Shown: positions 8,817-18,081 of the stretch, one piece after another
Layout: every line of letters begins with the position of its first letter
Position numbering within the stretch: position 1 is the stretch's first letter
IMG/VR virus record: IMGVR_UViG_3300042466_000610
Span: 1 to 31,491 of that record
Direction: 5' to 3' (one strand)
From: a virus
DNA length: 31,491 nt
Notes under the pieces: generated by a model
Databases searched by the model: none
The model's input: only the letters and a program-made list of their open reading frames with translations
What the model was told of the DNA's origin: nothing
Position numbers and translations under genes: made by a program

Positions 8817-9878
8817 ATGCATAAATTATTCACATCATCGTTCGATGCCAGTATCTACTTACAACAACCAGACCAAAATGCAGGTAGAGATGAGATATTA
8901 GAGGTTGGTAAATTATATTATGGTTCCACTAAAGACATAGCTAGAACCTTAATAAAATTTGATGTAGCTAATATGGGAATCCCAAGTGGCTCTATTGTTT
9001 ATTTAAATCTAAAATCTTCTCAAGCAGAAGAAATTCCATTGGAATATACAATCCATGCTAATGCAGTATCACAGAGTTGGTCAATGGGTACTGGTACTAA
9101 ATTTGATAATATTACATCGGATGGTGTAAGTTGGAAATACCGAAATGGTGTTGATACTTGGCAAGATAATGTTACTGCAGGAACTGCGGTATTTACGCCA
9201 GGAACAACTGGTTCTGCAAACGCGGAAGGTGGAACGTGGTATACTGCATCTCAAGCATCTCAATCTTATAACTATGAAGATGCTGATATCAGAATTAATG
9301 TGACAGGTATCGTTAATAGATGGTTAAGTGGCTCCATACCAAATAATGGGTTTATTATACACCATGGGTTAGAAAACGAAGAAAATACATTAGATTATGG
9401 TGTATTGAAATTCTTTTCTAAAGAAACTACTACTATATATGAGCCAAAATTAGAAATAGTTTGGAATGATGTATCATTTGTAACAGGCAGTTTATTACCA
9501 GTTACTGGTTCTGCTCAAGATGAATATAAAGTAATTATTACCAATTTAAAAACAGAATATAGTAAAGATAGTAAGATAAAAATTAGAATTAAAGGTAGAG
9601 ATATGTTTCCTTTAAAGTCATTTTCAACAACATTTGAATATGACCAATCAAAGTATTTACCTACAACATCATATTATCAATTGGAAGATTATATAACAGA
9701 TGATGTTATATATCCATTTGGAGAATACACTAAAATTTCATGTGATAATACATCCAATTATTTTATTTTAGATTTAAATACACTACCATTGTATAGGACA
9801 TATAGATTAAAATTAAAAATAATTGATGGTGAAATATCTACCATAATTGATGATAAATTAACATTTCAAATAGTATAA
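8817..9878 (+). CDS. DNRLRE-domain-like structural protein
   Basis: This 353-residue protein has an N-terminal beta domain (about residues 5-217) with the hallmarks of DNRLRE modules in order. These are ARTLIKFDV (42-50), the SQSWSMGTGTKFD loop (85-97), DGVSWKYRN (102-110), INVTGIVNRWLSGSIPNNGFII (160-181) and a closing FFSKE...PKLEIVW strand (199-216). DNRLRE modules occur in surface and filament proteins of bacteria and in some phage tail proteins, where they act as rigid beta-sandwich connectors or adhesion units. Residues 220-353 appear to form one or two further beta sandwiches. Position straight after gp6 suggests an outer wedge or fibre-attachment protein replacing T4 gp7/gp8-type proteins. 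The exact role is inferred. Confidence 0.7.
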   Translation: MHKLFTSSFDASIYLQQPDQNAGRDEILEVGKLYYGSTKDIARTLIKFDVANMGIPSGSIVYLNLKSSQAEEIPLEYTIHANAVSQSWSMGTGTKFDNITSDGVSWKYRNGVDTWQDNVTAGTAVFTPGTTGSANAEGGTWYTASQASQSYNYEDADIRINVTGIVNRWLSGSIPNNGFIIHHGLENEENTLDYGVLKFFSKETTTIYEPKLEIVWNDVSFVTGSLLPVTGSAQDEYKVIITNLKTEYSKDSKIKIRIKGRDMFPLKSFSTTFEYDQSKYLPTTSYYQLEDYITDDVIYPFGEYTKISCDNTSNYFILDLNTLPLYRTYRLKLKIIDGEISTIIDDKLTFQIV

Positions 9879-9880
9879 TA

Positions 9881-11035
9881 ATGGCATTAACATCATTAGA
9901 AGCAATTGCATTAAAATTACAAGAAAAAAGAACTACTGATTTAGAAAATATTCTAAAAGTATCAGGTTCTGCCGCTGTTTCTAAAAATGAATATGGTGTA
10001 ACCGTAGTTAATGAAAATAATTTAGCATCATCTTTAGTATTTAAACCTTTAGTTATATCCAAAATAGATAATGTTGAACTTTTAAAAGCAATTGATACCG
10101 AAGTTAAAGAATTAAAACCAAACATTCCTGAAGTAAATCTTAATTTAGTACCTAAACCATTATACGATGATGAAGTTATTACTAATACAGATTTAAGAAA
10201 ACAAGTCGAAAAATTAACAACAGATATTGAAGTTTTAAATTCTGAAATCAATACTTTAACATCTAGAGTATTATCTGAAACTAATAAACGATTATCAATA
10301 GAGCAAACTAATGATGTATTAGTTAATCAATTGGATGCATTATCAAAAGTAATCGAACAATTTGCAACACAGATACAATCTGCAGTGCAAAAATCAGTAG
10401 ATGAATCTATTTTAAGAGCATCTTTACAATCTCAAAACGCAGGATTTAAAGCACAAATAGAAGCATTAATAAAACAAATAGATTCACTAAACTCAATTAT
10501 AGAAGGTTTACAATCTCAATTAGGGGCAGTTCAACAACAACAAGCTATACAACAATCGGCATCCAATACTGCATTAGCAAGTGGTGGGGATATTTTAGTT
10601 AAAACTACAATTATTAAATGGGATGGTCCTAAAGAAGATAATCAAGTATTAAAAGGATTATCTGCTAAATTGAATGCGAAAGATTATGCCGCAAACAAAT
10701 GGATTTCAAACGGACAATTGGCTATAACAAATAACGATACTCAACCTGTAAACATAACATTTCAACTTAAATTGGCCAATAATTGGAGTTGGGTAACCGT
10801 ACCAAAGAATAACTTTGATATTCCTGCTAATGGTAATGAAACTATTGATTTTAAAATAAAAACTAGCGCGATACCAAAAAGTGCTGATTCGAGAGACATT
10901 GCACCTTTTGCTGGATATTCGGCAGGTAAATTATATACAGGTACTATTAGAGTGATTGCTACTAAACCAGATGGTACAACTGAATTTAAAGAGTATCCAT
11001 GCAACATAAACAAATCTCACCCAAATTCGTATTAA
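9881..11035 (+). CDS. Coiled-coil plus beta-sandwich structural protein
   Basis: This 384-residue protein is not assigned to a known family. Residues 1-25 are helical. Residues 103-222 form a long heptad-rich coiled coil (LRKQVEKLTTDIEVLNSEI, QIEALIKQIDSLNSII), ending in a Gln-rich stretch QQQQAIQQ. Residues 238-384 form a beta domain with Trp-rich strands (TTIIKWDGPKED, WISNGQLAITN, NNWSWVTVP) that resembles an Ig-like or carbohydrate-binding sandwich. This stalk-and-head design is common for trimeric tail fibres or baseplate appendages. It lies two bases after the DNRLRE-like gene and ten before the next gene, in the same late operon. Confidence 0.72.
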   Translation: MALTSLEAIALKLQEKRTTDLENILKVSGSAAVSKNEYGVTVVNENNLASSLVFKPLVISKIDNVELLKAIDTEVKELKPNIPEVNLNLVPKPLYDDEVITNTDLRKQVEKLTTDIEVLNSEINTLTSRVLSETNKRLSIEQTNDVLVNQLDALSKVIEQFATQIQSAVQKSVDESILRASLQSQNAGFKAQIEALIKQIDSLNSIIEGLQSQLGAVQQQQAIQQSASNTALASGGDILVKTTIIKWDGPKEDNQVLKGLSAKLNAKDYAANKWISNGQLAITNNDTQPVNITFQLKLANNWSWVTVPKNNFDIPANGNETIDFKIKTSAIPKSADSRDIAPFAGYSAGKLYTGTIRVIATKPDGTTEFKEYPCNINKSHPNSY

Positions 11036-11045
11036 TATATAAAAT

Positions 11046-12347
11046 ATGAGTATTAGAAAATATACAAATTTTGATAGCATAAATTCAAATTCAACCAATG
11101 AAGGGCAGTTTCTCCTTGCAGAAGATTTGTTTATTGTTACAAAAAACGAAAAACAAGAAACCGAATTTGGTGAGTGTAAGTATGATGTGATGGAAGTATC
11201 TGTATACGATATTAATAATATACTTTTACCCCAAAAATCAGGAAAAAATGTTGCATACATAAAAAAAAATAGCATAGGTTCATATATGTATTCACTTACT
11301 AATACATTGGGGAAAAAAGAACTTGCTATTAATATTGAAAAATTATTAAATGATTTAGGGTTTACAAACGGTATTCTTAAAGTTAATATTAATTTCGTTC
11401 GTAGTAGAGTTGGTAGTGAAAATGAATTAGAAAGAGTTTGGATACACGAAATATCTCCATCGAGAGAAGAACTTCGTATTATACCATTAAAAACTAATAA
11501 TCCTCAACTAAATATAAATAATACTAAACAATTCTTAAACTTAAATAATTTAAATAGAGATTTTAAGTTTTATAAAAAAAATATATTAGATGGATTAGAT
11601 TCATTTGAAACAACATCGTTACAATCCATAGATGATACATTGGTAGCAAAATTTGGAAACGATTTTCAAGCAATTCTTAAAAAAGATTTTGGATTGAGTA
11701 ATTTTAACGAATTTAAAAAGAAGATATTTATAGATTTTAGAAATAGTGTTACCTATTGGTTAACAAATAAAAATTATGATATTACTCAATCTACATTCGG
11801 GTCTCCATCCGAAAAACGATTTGATGATTGTGACCAATATGATTTTAATTACCTATTAAATGAAATAAAAAATATATTAAATGCTTCTATAACATTTAAT
11901 ATAAAAACATTGTCCAGAAGAGTTATAAAATATGAAACATTACCAGTTGAATTTGCAGTAGAAGAAGTTAAAAAACAAGTTCAAAATTTATTAGAATTGT
12001 ATGATACCAAAGTGGAAATTATACGAAATGTGTATTCACCAGAATTAGCTGCAGTATCATTCCAAGGTGTTACTGATAAAGACCCACCTACTGGAACCGA
12101 AAATGTATCTAACTTACCGCCAAAAGTTCCACTACCTACAACTACCACAACTACAACTGCGGCACCTGCAACAACCACAACTACAACTATACCACCTACT
12201 AATAATGTAGGTTTAGTTGGTGGTATGACCCCTGAAGAAATAGCTCAACAAGAATTTCTTGATGCTTTAACCGCAGATGGAACAAACCGAGGGTACGCAA
12301 CGGGAGTACAAGTAAGAGATAAAAATACAAACCGAGGTGTAGAATAA
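11046..12347 (+). CDS. Structural protein with Thr-rich C-terminal tail
   Basis: This 433-residue protein is not recognised. Residues 1-150 look like beta domains (FLLAEDLFIVTKNE; NIEKLLNDLGFTNGILKVNINFVRSRVG). Residues 180-345 are helical and Lys/Asn-rich. From about residue 350 the chain is disordered: Pro-rich, then two threonine runs at 365-371 and 376-381 separated by AAPA, then a short acidic helix (MTPEEIAQQEFLDAL). The N-terminal strand pattern vaguely recalls the start of the next, much larger protein, so the two may share a docking fold. A 38-base gap with a candidate promoter follows. Likely a baseplate or fibre-associated protein, from context. Confidence 0.72.
   Translation: MSIRKYTNFDSINSNSTNEGQFLLAEDLFIVTKNEKQETEFGECKYDVMEVSVYDINNILLPQKSGKNVAYIKKNSIGSYMYSLTNTLGKKELAINIEKLLNDLGFTNGILKVNINFVRSRVGSENELERVWIHEISPSREELRIIPLKTNNPQLNINNTKQFLNLNNLNRDFKFYKKNILDGLDSFETTSLQSIDDTLVAKFGNDFQAILKKDFGLSNFNEFKKKIFIDFRNSVTYWLTNKNYDITQSTFGSPSEKRFDDCDQYDFNYLLNEIKNILNASITFNIKTLSRRVIKYETLPVEFAVEEVKKQVQNLLELYDTKVEIIRNVYSPELAAVSFQGVTDKDPPTGTENVSNLPPKVPLPTTTTTTTAAPATTTTTTIPPTNNVGLVGGMTPEEIAQQEFLDALTADGTNRGYATGVQVRDKNTNRGVE
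12138..12188 (+). repeat. ACA/ACT/ACC threonine-codon tract (two Thr runs)
   Basis: Seventeen codons encode seven Thr, Ala-Ala-Pro-Ala, then six Thr, using ACA, ACT and ACC only. The same design, with an AAP break, recurs at 31298-31414 in another gene. Such runs are likely flexible linkers and could also serve as sites of replication slippage or exchange. Confidence 0.9.
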
Positions 12348-12360
12348 AATAATATTAAAG

Positions 12361-12368
12361 TATTTATA
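12361..12368 (+). promoter_or_regulatory. Candidate phage late promoter motif (TATTTATA)
   Basis: GTATTTATATAA lies in the 38-base gap and ends 17 bases before the ATG at 12386. It is the core of the motif repeated before other genes here. The leader that follows is nearly pure A/T with no Shine-Dalgarno sequence. Confidence 0.5.
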
Positions 12369-12385
12369 TAAAATAAAAATAAATA

Positions 12386-15300
12386 ATGGCAGAACAAGAC
12401 AGCCTTTACACTTATCCATATTCTAATAATAACGGAAGCACTGGGAATACAGGCCCAACCGGCCCCTATAACGCTCCCACATATAGGCCAACTAATCCGC
12501 CATCTTCATTAAAAATTTATTTAATAAGTGAAGATACTGATTTAGAATTTTTTGAAGAAGAAGTATCGGTTGGATATGGTAAATCTGTTGATATTATTTA
12601 TAACTCATCTTTACAATTTAATGGTCCTAAAACTTATACTGCAAATTTAGATAATGGAAAAGTATTATCTAAATTCGTAGTTAACACTAAACAATTACAA
12701 TTTGCAACTGAAATTGTTGAAGGAATTGGTGTTACGGAATATACATTAATAGATGATGTATGGGAAGAACAACAAACTCAAAATTTTAATTTCGGAACTA
12801 TAACTTTAAGATTTAAAACAGAAGTATTACAACGAAATCCAATCCCAGTGGCTCAAGAATCTGCGGAAGTAGTAACTGATACTAATCCGGAAGTTGTATG
12901 GGAAGTTTTATTTAATTCAAATATAAAAGAATTAAGTTCCTTAACTTTAGGATATCAAATTGTATTCGAAGATGATATAGTTGCATCTGGTGTAAATAAA
13001 TTGTATGAAAATACATTTGGAAAAATACCTAAAAAGATATTGGATGGTGGTGTTGTTAATTTTGAAATTAAAGGCAATTTACCCGATGGTATTTTTATAA
13101 AAAATATATATTCCGGAACATCTCAACAGTTTGGTTCGGATGCTGTTAATTATAGTAGATTAACAAAACAAAATTACGCTTTTCAATTACCGGCATCGTT
13201 ATTAAATTCTGGAATAGGTGTTATAATTGAAGCTGAAAAAGAAATTAAATCCCAATCACCAATTGTAATATTGAATCAAACACAATACAATGTAAGTGTA
13301 AAGGATTCCGATACAGAAAAGTCAATAGTAATTCCGTTTAATACCAAATTTGCTGATTCAGTTTTAGTATATATTTCAGCAGATATAGTTTTAGAAGTTC
13401 CAGCTAATGATAAAGAAGTAACTTTATTTTTTCAAAAAGATTTTAAAGAAATTTACGGTTCTAAAAAAATATTCTTTGTTCCACGTAGTACAACATTTGG
13501 AACAGGAACTAGGGTTGAAACGATTGTAACATTTAGTGCTATAAATGATTTTCCATCTATTACGGAAGTCATATATGCGGAATCAATCGATATACCATCA
13601 TTTTCCGATTACAATATTGAGTACGATGTTTCATACTCATCATTTGCAGTTTCATCGGTAGATATTTTTTTAAAACAAAAAGATGGTAGTAGTATTGGAT
13701 TATTTAGCAATCAACCACCAAATGGTTCGATAAAAATAAATCTTAAAAAATTAAGAGAAAATTATCCAAATTGGGTTGGTAGTGATAGTGTATCATTAGT
13801 ATTAAAACCATACAACAGAAGTGGAGCAGAAGAATTAATTGGAAATGATTATCAGGTATTAACAAAATTATCTATACCGTCCATTTCATTAAATGAAGAT
13901 ATAATTACTAACGCTTTATTTAATGCTTTTTCTGAAAAATTAAAAATCGATGAACCTTCAAAAGAAAGTAAGTATCTAACACACCTTGCTAATTTTGGAA
14001 ACGATGAGCAAATTATAATTTCATCTTGGGAAACTGATGATTTTACATTATCTAAAAAGTCTACAGATAATTTAGGTAATACATTTGTTGCTCCAAATGA
14101 TGTTGTTAATTCAATTATTTTAAAACTATATTCACCGTTACCTGCTAATATACAGAATAATTCAACATTCTGGATTACAAAATTAATGAGTAATCCTTTA
14201 ATTGAAACGGTTGTATTAACAGAAAATAATGATGTAAGTTGTCCACCAATAAAAGGACCAAATTTTACAATTGATGTAGACTTTGTAAAAGGACAATCTA
14301 CTAATTACGAATCATTAGATAATATAATATTAAGTGGTTCCACATCTTCTAACGAATTAGTATCATTATATTTAAGTTCATCATTGATAACTACAGATGA
14401 ATTAAATATCGAATATTCATCTGGTTCTACTTATTTGTGGGAAAATTTTGTTCATTTTAGTTCTGCGGCTGAACGTATTGCTAACTTTGTTTATAAAGTT
14501 CAACTTATTGAAGTATATGAAACTTCGTATTCATCATCATATTATACTGGCTCAAGCCCAACATCAGGTTCACATACAGGCTCATTATCAGCCGTTCAAG
14601 AAAGAGAAAGACAACAATCTAAAAAGAATCAATTAATAAATGGTTTCGATGGATTCGAGAAATTTTTATACGAATCATCTTCTTTAAGTTGGCCATACAA
14701 CGGTACGAATAGAAGATTAAGTACATCTAATGAAGTTTCTAATTGGTATTCTAATATAGAAGAACTTGCAAATATATATGATGCTAATAATTCAAATTAT
14801 GTATTAAATAATATACCACAATACATAGTAAATTGTGATGAAAATGAAAGTTTAATATTATTTTTCTCAATGATTGGACATCATTTTGATAATATTTATT
14901 TTCACACAAAATCTATTGAAAAAAGTAGAGGGTTAGGGTACAGAGCCAAAGATGGTATTTCTGATAAATTACTTTTCGATACTTTAAAATCATTTAGTTG
15001 GGATGCTAAAAATTTAGCAGCTGATGCTGATTTGTGGAGTTATGTATTTGGTAAAGATAAAGAAGGTAATGATACAGAATCAAACCCAGCAAAACAAAGA
15101 ACTAACGAAGTTTGGAGAAGAATTGTAAATAATTTACCATATCTATTAAAACATAAGGGTACTAGAAGAGGTATACATGCTTTAATGGCGTGTTATGGTA
15201 TTCCATCATCTAATCTTTCAATTTTAGAATTTGGAGGTCCTGAAATAAACGATACATCTAAAAGTAAGTTGGTAATAGATAATATTACTACGGGACTTAC

Positions 15301-17401
15301 AATGACGAGTGGTTCTAATATCCAAATGGAATGGAAAACTACTGAAAAAGGTAGAAAACCAAATACAATTGAGTTATTTGTAAAACCATCAGATTCATCT
15401 CAATATACTTTAATAAGTGGTAGCGGGTGGAATGTAAATTTAAGTGGTTCAACTGATAGTAATTATGGTGAAGTTAAATTCACATATTCTGGTTCAGACC
15501 AATTACTAAACACAATATCTTCATCGTTATTACCAATATTTAATGGAAACTTTTTTGGTATTTCGGTAAGTAGTGGTTCTAATGGATTAAAATTAGATGT
15601 AAGACAATCTAACAAAGAAAGAACTATATTTCAACAATCCGTATCTGCAAGTTCTGTAACAACTCTATGGAACACTGGTTCTATATTACAAATTGGAGGT
15701 AATTATGTTGGTTCTTTAGATGAATTCCGTTTATGGTCTGAAGTATTGGATACTGAAAGATTTTATGAACACGTTTCATTTCCTGAAATGATTAATGGAA
15801 ATAGTGTTACATCATCAACCGATGATTTATATTTCCGTTTGGATTTTGAATATCCTAAAAACTTATATGGTACATCTGGAACATCTTCATTAATAAATGT
15901 TGATACTAACATTTATTTTGAAAATGGTTTGACTAGAAATGATTATGAAAATGGAACTACTGCTTCACTATATTCGGTAAACACTACACCATTATTATCA
16001 GCATCGGCGTTTAGTTTCCCATCTGTAAGTGAATATCCATATCAATTCGAAGTAATCGATAGAACAATTGTAATGGATTATCCAGATGGTGGAGCGAGTA
16101 GATTCTCAACTAATAAAGTTAGATTTGAAGACCAATATACTTTAACTAATCAAAAAATATCTGGAAGTGTTGGTGTAGATTTATCTTCAAAAAGTAGAGC
16201 AACTAAAAAAGCATTTGACCAATCTCCAACTGATTCTAACAGAGTTGGTTTATTTTTCTCTCCTACAAAGGAGTTAAATATGGATATTGCTAAAACTTTT
16301 GGTGGGTTAAATATTGATAACTATATAGGTGACCCTTCAGATGATTATAAACCAAATTACAAATCATTGGATAATTTAAGAAATTATTATTTCCAAAGAT
16401 TTGATAATAGAGATATATATGCTTACATAAATCTAATCAAACTATATGAGAAATCTATGTTTGAAGATTTAAAGAAGATGTTGCCTGCGAGGGTTAAGGC
16501 AACTACTGGTTTATTAATAGAACCACACTTTTTAGAAAGAAGTAAAGTTGTTCACAAAAAACCTACGGCAGATGATTATCAGAAAGAAACTGAAATAAAA
16601 TTATCTGATACTAGCGTTATTACATTTGAAAATATTCAAAAAGAAACATTAATAGATGCTAATCTATCCGAAAATTTAACGATAGAAAATAATCAGTATG
16701 AAGCATTGATTTCAACTGCATCAGTAAATAGTTTATTTGCTGAAAATTATCAGCAAGATTCTATTATTGATATGAATTCTAATTTTGTTTTTAATTCGGA
16801 TTCTTATCAAAAAGAAGTAATAATAAATGCAGAATTGGGAGAACCTACACTTGTAAGTGAAATTGATAGTACAGATTCAAATCAAATTATAGGACAAACT
16901 GAATTTGAAACAATTGGGTTTGGTATTTATGCACAGAGTGGTTCTGCAATTAGAACATATTTTAATAAAGATAATAGAGTTGTTAAAGAAAGAGTTAGAG
17001 TACAATTAATTACCGAACAAAAAGAAAGAATTGTACAAAAATTCGCAATAACTGCTTCGGCTAACGGATTGGGTGACCCACGCGGTGGATACATTTCAGA
17101 TATTCAAACTTATACTGAAACAAGATTAAATATTCAACCATTTAGTGGTTCTGTTGTACCTATTGTTAAAGGTAATGTAATAGAAGTAACAAATGTAAAT
17201 GGATATTTACCAACGCATAATAAATTTACTTCCGATTTAACTAGGGGATTACAAAATAGTTTCTTTAAGGGTTCTAAAAATACTGCGGCAACTACATTAG
17301 ATGGGAGTTCACCTATTGAAACATTTGCTTCTAATCCAAATACATTAAGAGTAAATAAGACTGGTAGAGATTCTTCCGAACCTATTTTGGAAGTAGAATA
17401 A
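12386..17401 (+). CDS. Very large baseplate/tail protein: P2 gpI-like, LamG-like and 19-residue repeats
   Basis: This 1671-residue protein is modular. Residues 10-35 are disordered with a short GNTGPTGP collagen-like piece. Residues 35-560 look like serial beta domains. Around 790-945 is a helical region containing WRRIVNNLPYLLKHKGTRRG and MACYGIP, which resembles the conserved core of P2 gpI-type tail proteins (Lys-Gly-Thr, then Tyr-Gly). Residues 955-1145 look like a LamG/concanavalin-type sandwich (LDEFRLWSEVLD at 1111-1122). Near 1360-1395 is LPARVKATTGLLIEPHFLER. Residues 1398-1492 are five 19-residue repeats. It follows a candidate promoter and may play the role of T4 gp7, the large wedge protein, although no clear gp7 match is visible. 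The LamG-like part could bind surface glycans. The modules are pattern-based; the overall role is inferred from position. Confidence 0.75.
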   Translation: MAEQDSLYTYPYSNNNGSTGNTGPTGPYNAPTYRPTNPPSSLKIYLISEDTDLEFFEEEVSVGYGKSVDIIYNSSLQFNGPKTYTANLDNGKVLSKFVVNTKQLQFATEIVEGIGVTEYTLIDDVWEEQQTQNFNFGTITLRFKTEVLQRNPIPVAQESAEVVTDTNPEVVWEVLFNSNIKELSSLTLGYQIVFEDDIVASGVNKLYENTFGKIPKKILDGGVVNFEIKGNLPDGIFIKNIYSGTSQQFGSDAVNYSRLTKQNYAFQLPASLLNSGIGVIIEAEKEIKSQSPIVILNQTQYNVSVKDSDTEKSIVIPFNTKFADSVLVYISADIVLEVPANDKEVTLFFQKDFKEIYGSKKIFFVPRSTTFGTGTRVETIVTFSAINDFPSITEVIYAESIDIPSFSDYNIEYDVSYSSFAVSSVDIFLKQKDGSSIGLFSNQPPNGSIKINLKKLRENYPNWVGSDSVSLVLKPYNRSGAEELIGNDYQVLTKLSIPSISLNEDIITNALFNAFSEKLKIDEPSKESKYLTHLANFGNDEQIIISSWETDDFTLSKKSTDNLGNTFVAPNDVVNSIILKLYSPLPANIQNNSTFWITKLMSNPLIETVVLTENNDVSCPPIKGPNFTIDVDFVKGQSTNYESLDNIILSGSTSSNELVSLYLSSSLITTDELNIEYSSGSTYLWENFVHFSSAAERIANFVYKVQLIEVYETSYSSSYYTGSSPTSGSHTGSLSAVQERERQQSKKNQLINGFDGFEKFLYESSSLSWPYNGTNRRLSTSNEVSNWYSNIEELANIYDANNSNYVLNNIPQYIVNCDENESLILFFSMIGHHFDNIYFHTKSIEKSRGLGYRAKDGISDKLLFDTLKSFSWDAKNLAADADLWSYVFGKDKEGNDTESNPAKQRTNEVWRRIVNNLPYLLKHKGTRRGIHALMACYGIPSSNLSILEFGGPEINDTSKSKLVIDNITTGLTMTSGSNIQMEWKTTEKGRKPNTIELFVKPSDSSQYTLISGSGWNVNLSGSTDSNYGEVKFTYSGSDQLLNTISSSLLPIFNGNFFGISVSSGSNGLKLDVRQSNKERTIFQQSVSASSVTTLWNTGSILQIGGNYVGSLDEFRLWSEVLDTERFYEHVSFPEMINGNSVTSSTDDLYFRLDFEYPKNLYGTSGTSSLINVDTNIYFENGLTRNDYENGTTASLYSVNTTPLLSASAFSFPSVSEYPYQFEVIDRTIVMDYPDGGASRFSTNKVRFEDQYTLTNQKISGSVGVDLSSKSRATKKAFDQSPTDSNRVGLFFSPTKELNMDIAKTFGGLNIDNYIGDPSDDYKPNYKSLDNLRNYYFQRFDNRDIYAYINLIKLYEKSMFEDLKKMLPARVKATTGLLIEPHFLERSKVVHKKPTADDYQKETEIKLSDTSVITFENIQKETLIDANLSENLTIENNQYEALISTASVNSLFAENYQQDSIIDMNSNFVFNSDSYQKEVIINAELGEPTLVSEIDSTDSNQIIGQTEFETIGFGIYAQSGSAIRTYFNKDNRVVKERVRVQLITEQKERIVQKFAITASANGLGDPRGGYISDIQTYTETRLNIQPFSGSVVPIVKGNVIEVTNVNGYLPTHNKFTSDLTRGLQNSFFKGSKNTAATTLDGSSPIETFASNPNTLRVNKTGRDSSEPILEVE
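16577..16861 (+). repeat. Five tandem 57-bp units encoding 19-residue repeats
   Basis: Residues 1398-1492 of the large protein split into five consecutive units of exactly 19 residues. They begin YQKET, IQKET, NQYEA, YQQDS and YQKEV. Hydrophobic residues fall at fixed places and the first three units end in EN. The units have diverged in DNA, so the duplication is old or kept by selection on structure. A beta-strand repeat (solenoid or fibrous trimer) is the simplest reading. Confidence 0.85.
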
Positions 17402-17418
17402 CGAAATTTAAAAATTAT

Positions 17419-17428
17419 TATATTTATA
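17419..17428 (+). promoter_or_regulatory. Candidate phage late promoter motif (TATATTTATA)
   Basis: A full TATATTTATA lies in the 48-base gap and ends 21 bases before the ATG at 17450. It is one of three identical ten-base copies before genes in this window (also 19386 and 20590). Confidence 0.55.
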
Positions 17429-17449
17429 AACAAAGAATAATAAAACATT

Positions 17450-18073
17450 ATGGGATATTTAAGTAATAGCGAATTAACCGTTGATGCAATTCTTACTAAA
17501 AAAGGTAGAGAAAAATTAGCATCAGGACAAGGATTAAACATTACTCAATTTGCGTTAGCAGATGATGAGATTGATTACACACTATACGAACCGGCACATC
17601 CACTTGGTTCTGCATATTATGATGCGGCAATTAAGAATATGCCAGTATTGGAAGCCAATCCTGATGAAACGCAAGTAATGAAATATAAATTGGTAACACT
17701 ACCTAAAAATACAACTCGTATTCCTGTTGTAGAATTTGGTATACCAACCATTTCAGTTAATCAAAGAAGTGGTGAAGTTTCATTATCACCAACTACATCT
17801 CCAGCTGGAAATAGAAGTTTAGGATACACTATTGTATTATCTAACAAAAATGCAGGAGATATTGTAGGAGAAGGTGTAACATCGGATGTAGGTTCAGTGC
17901 CTATTTTTATCGGTGATGATATATCTGCAACTGCAGCAATTGCTAAAGGATTAACATTTAAATTTATTCCAAACCCATCATTAACTTCGACCATCAAAAC
18001 TACAATTACGGTTTATGGTAACGAAACTGGTGGTTCGCAAACAATACCAGTAACTGTAACTTACGTTCAATAA
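17450..18073 (+). CDS. Conserved phage structural protein (VDAILTKKGRE family)
   Basis: This 207-residue protein starts MGYLSNSELTVDAILTKKGR and continues with TQFALADDEIDY, a GSAYYDAAIKNMPVLEA segment (about residues 53-69) and KYKLVTLPKNTTRIP (about 78-92). I recognise this N-terminal pattern from structural proteins of T4-like and jumbo phages of marine and flavobacterial hosts, where the function is not established. Residues 100-207 form Ig-like strands (GYTIVLSNKNAGDI; TTITVYGNETGGSQTIPVTVTY), probably an exposed decoration or adhesion domain. Eight bases separate it from the next gene, so both probably share the 17419 promoter. Confidence 0.75.
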   Translation: MGYLSNSELTVDAILTKKGREKLASGQGLNITQFALADDEIDYTLYEPAHPLGSAYYDAAIKNMPVLEANPDETQVMKYKLVTLPKNTTRIPVVEFGIPTISVNQRSGEVSLSPTTSPAGNRSLGYTIVLSNKNAGDIVGEGVTSDVGSVPIFIGDDISATAAIAKGLTFKFIPNPSLTSTIKTTITVYGNETGGSQTIPVTVTYVQ

Positions 18074-18081
18074 AATAAACT

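Noticed and set aside
11724-11732. ATATTTATA copy inside the 433-residue protein gene as an internal promoter
   Set aside because: It lies mid-gene with no start codon of a real gene downstream; AT-rich coding DNA is expected to give occasional copies.
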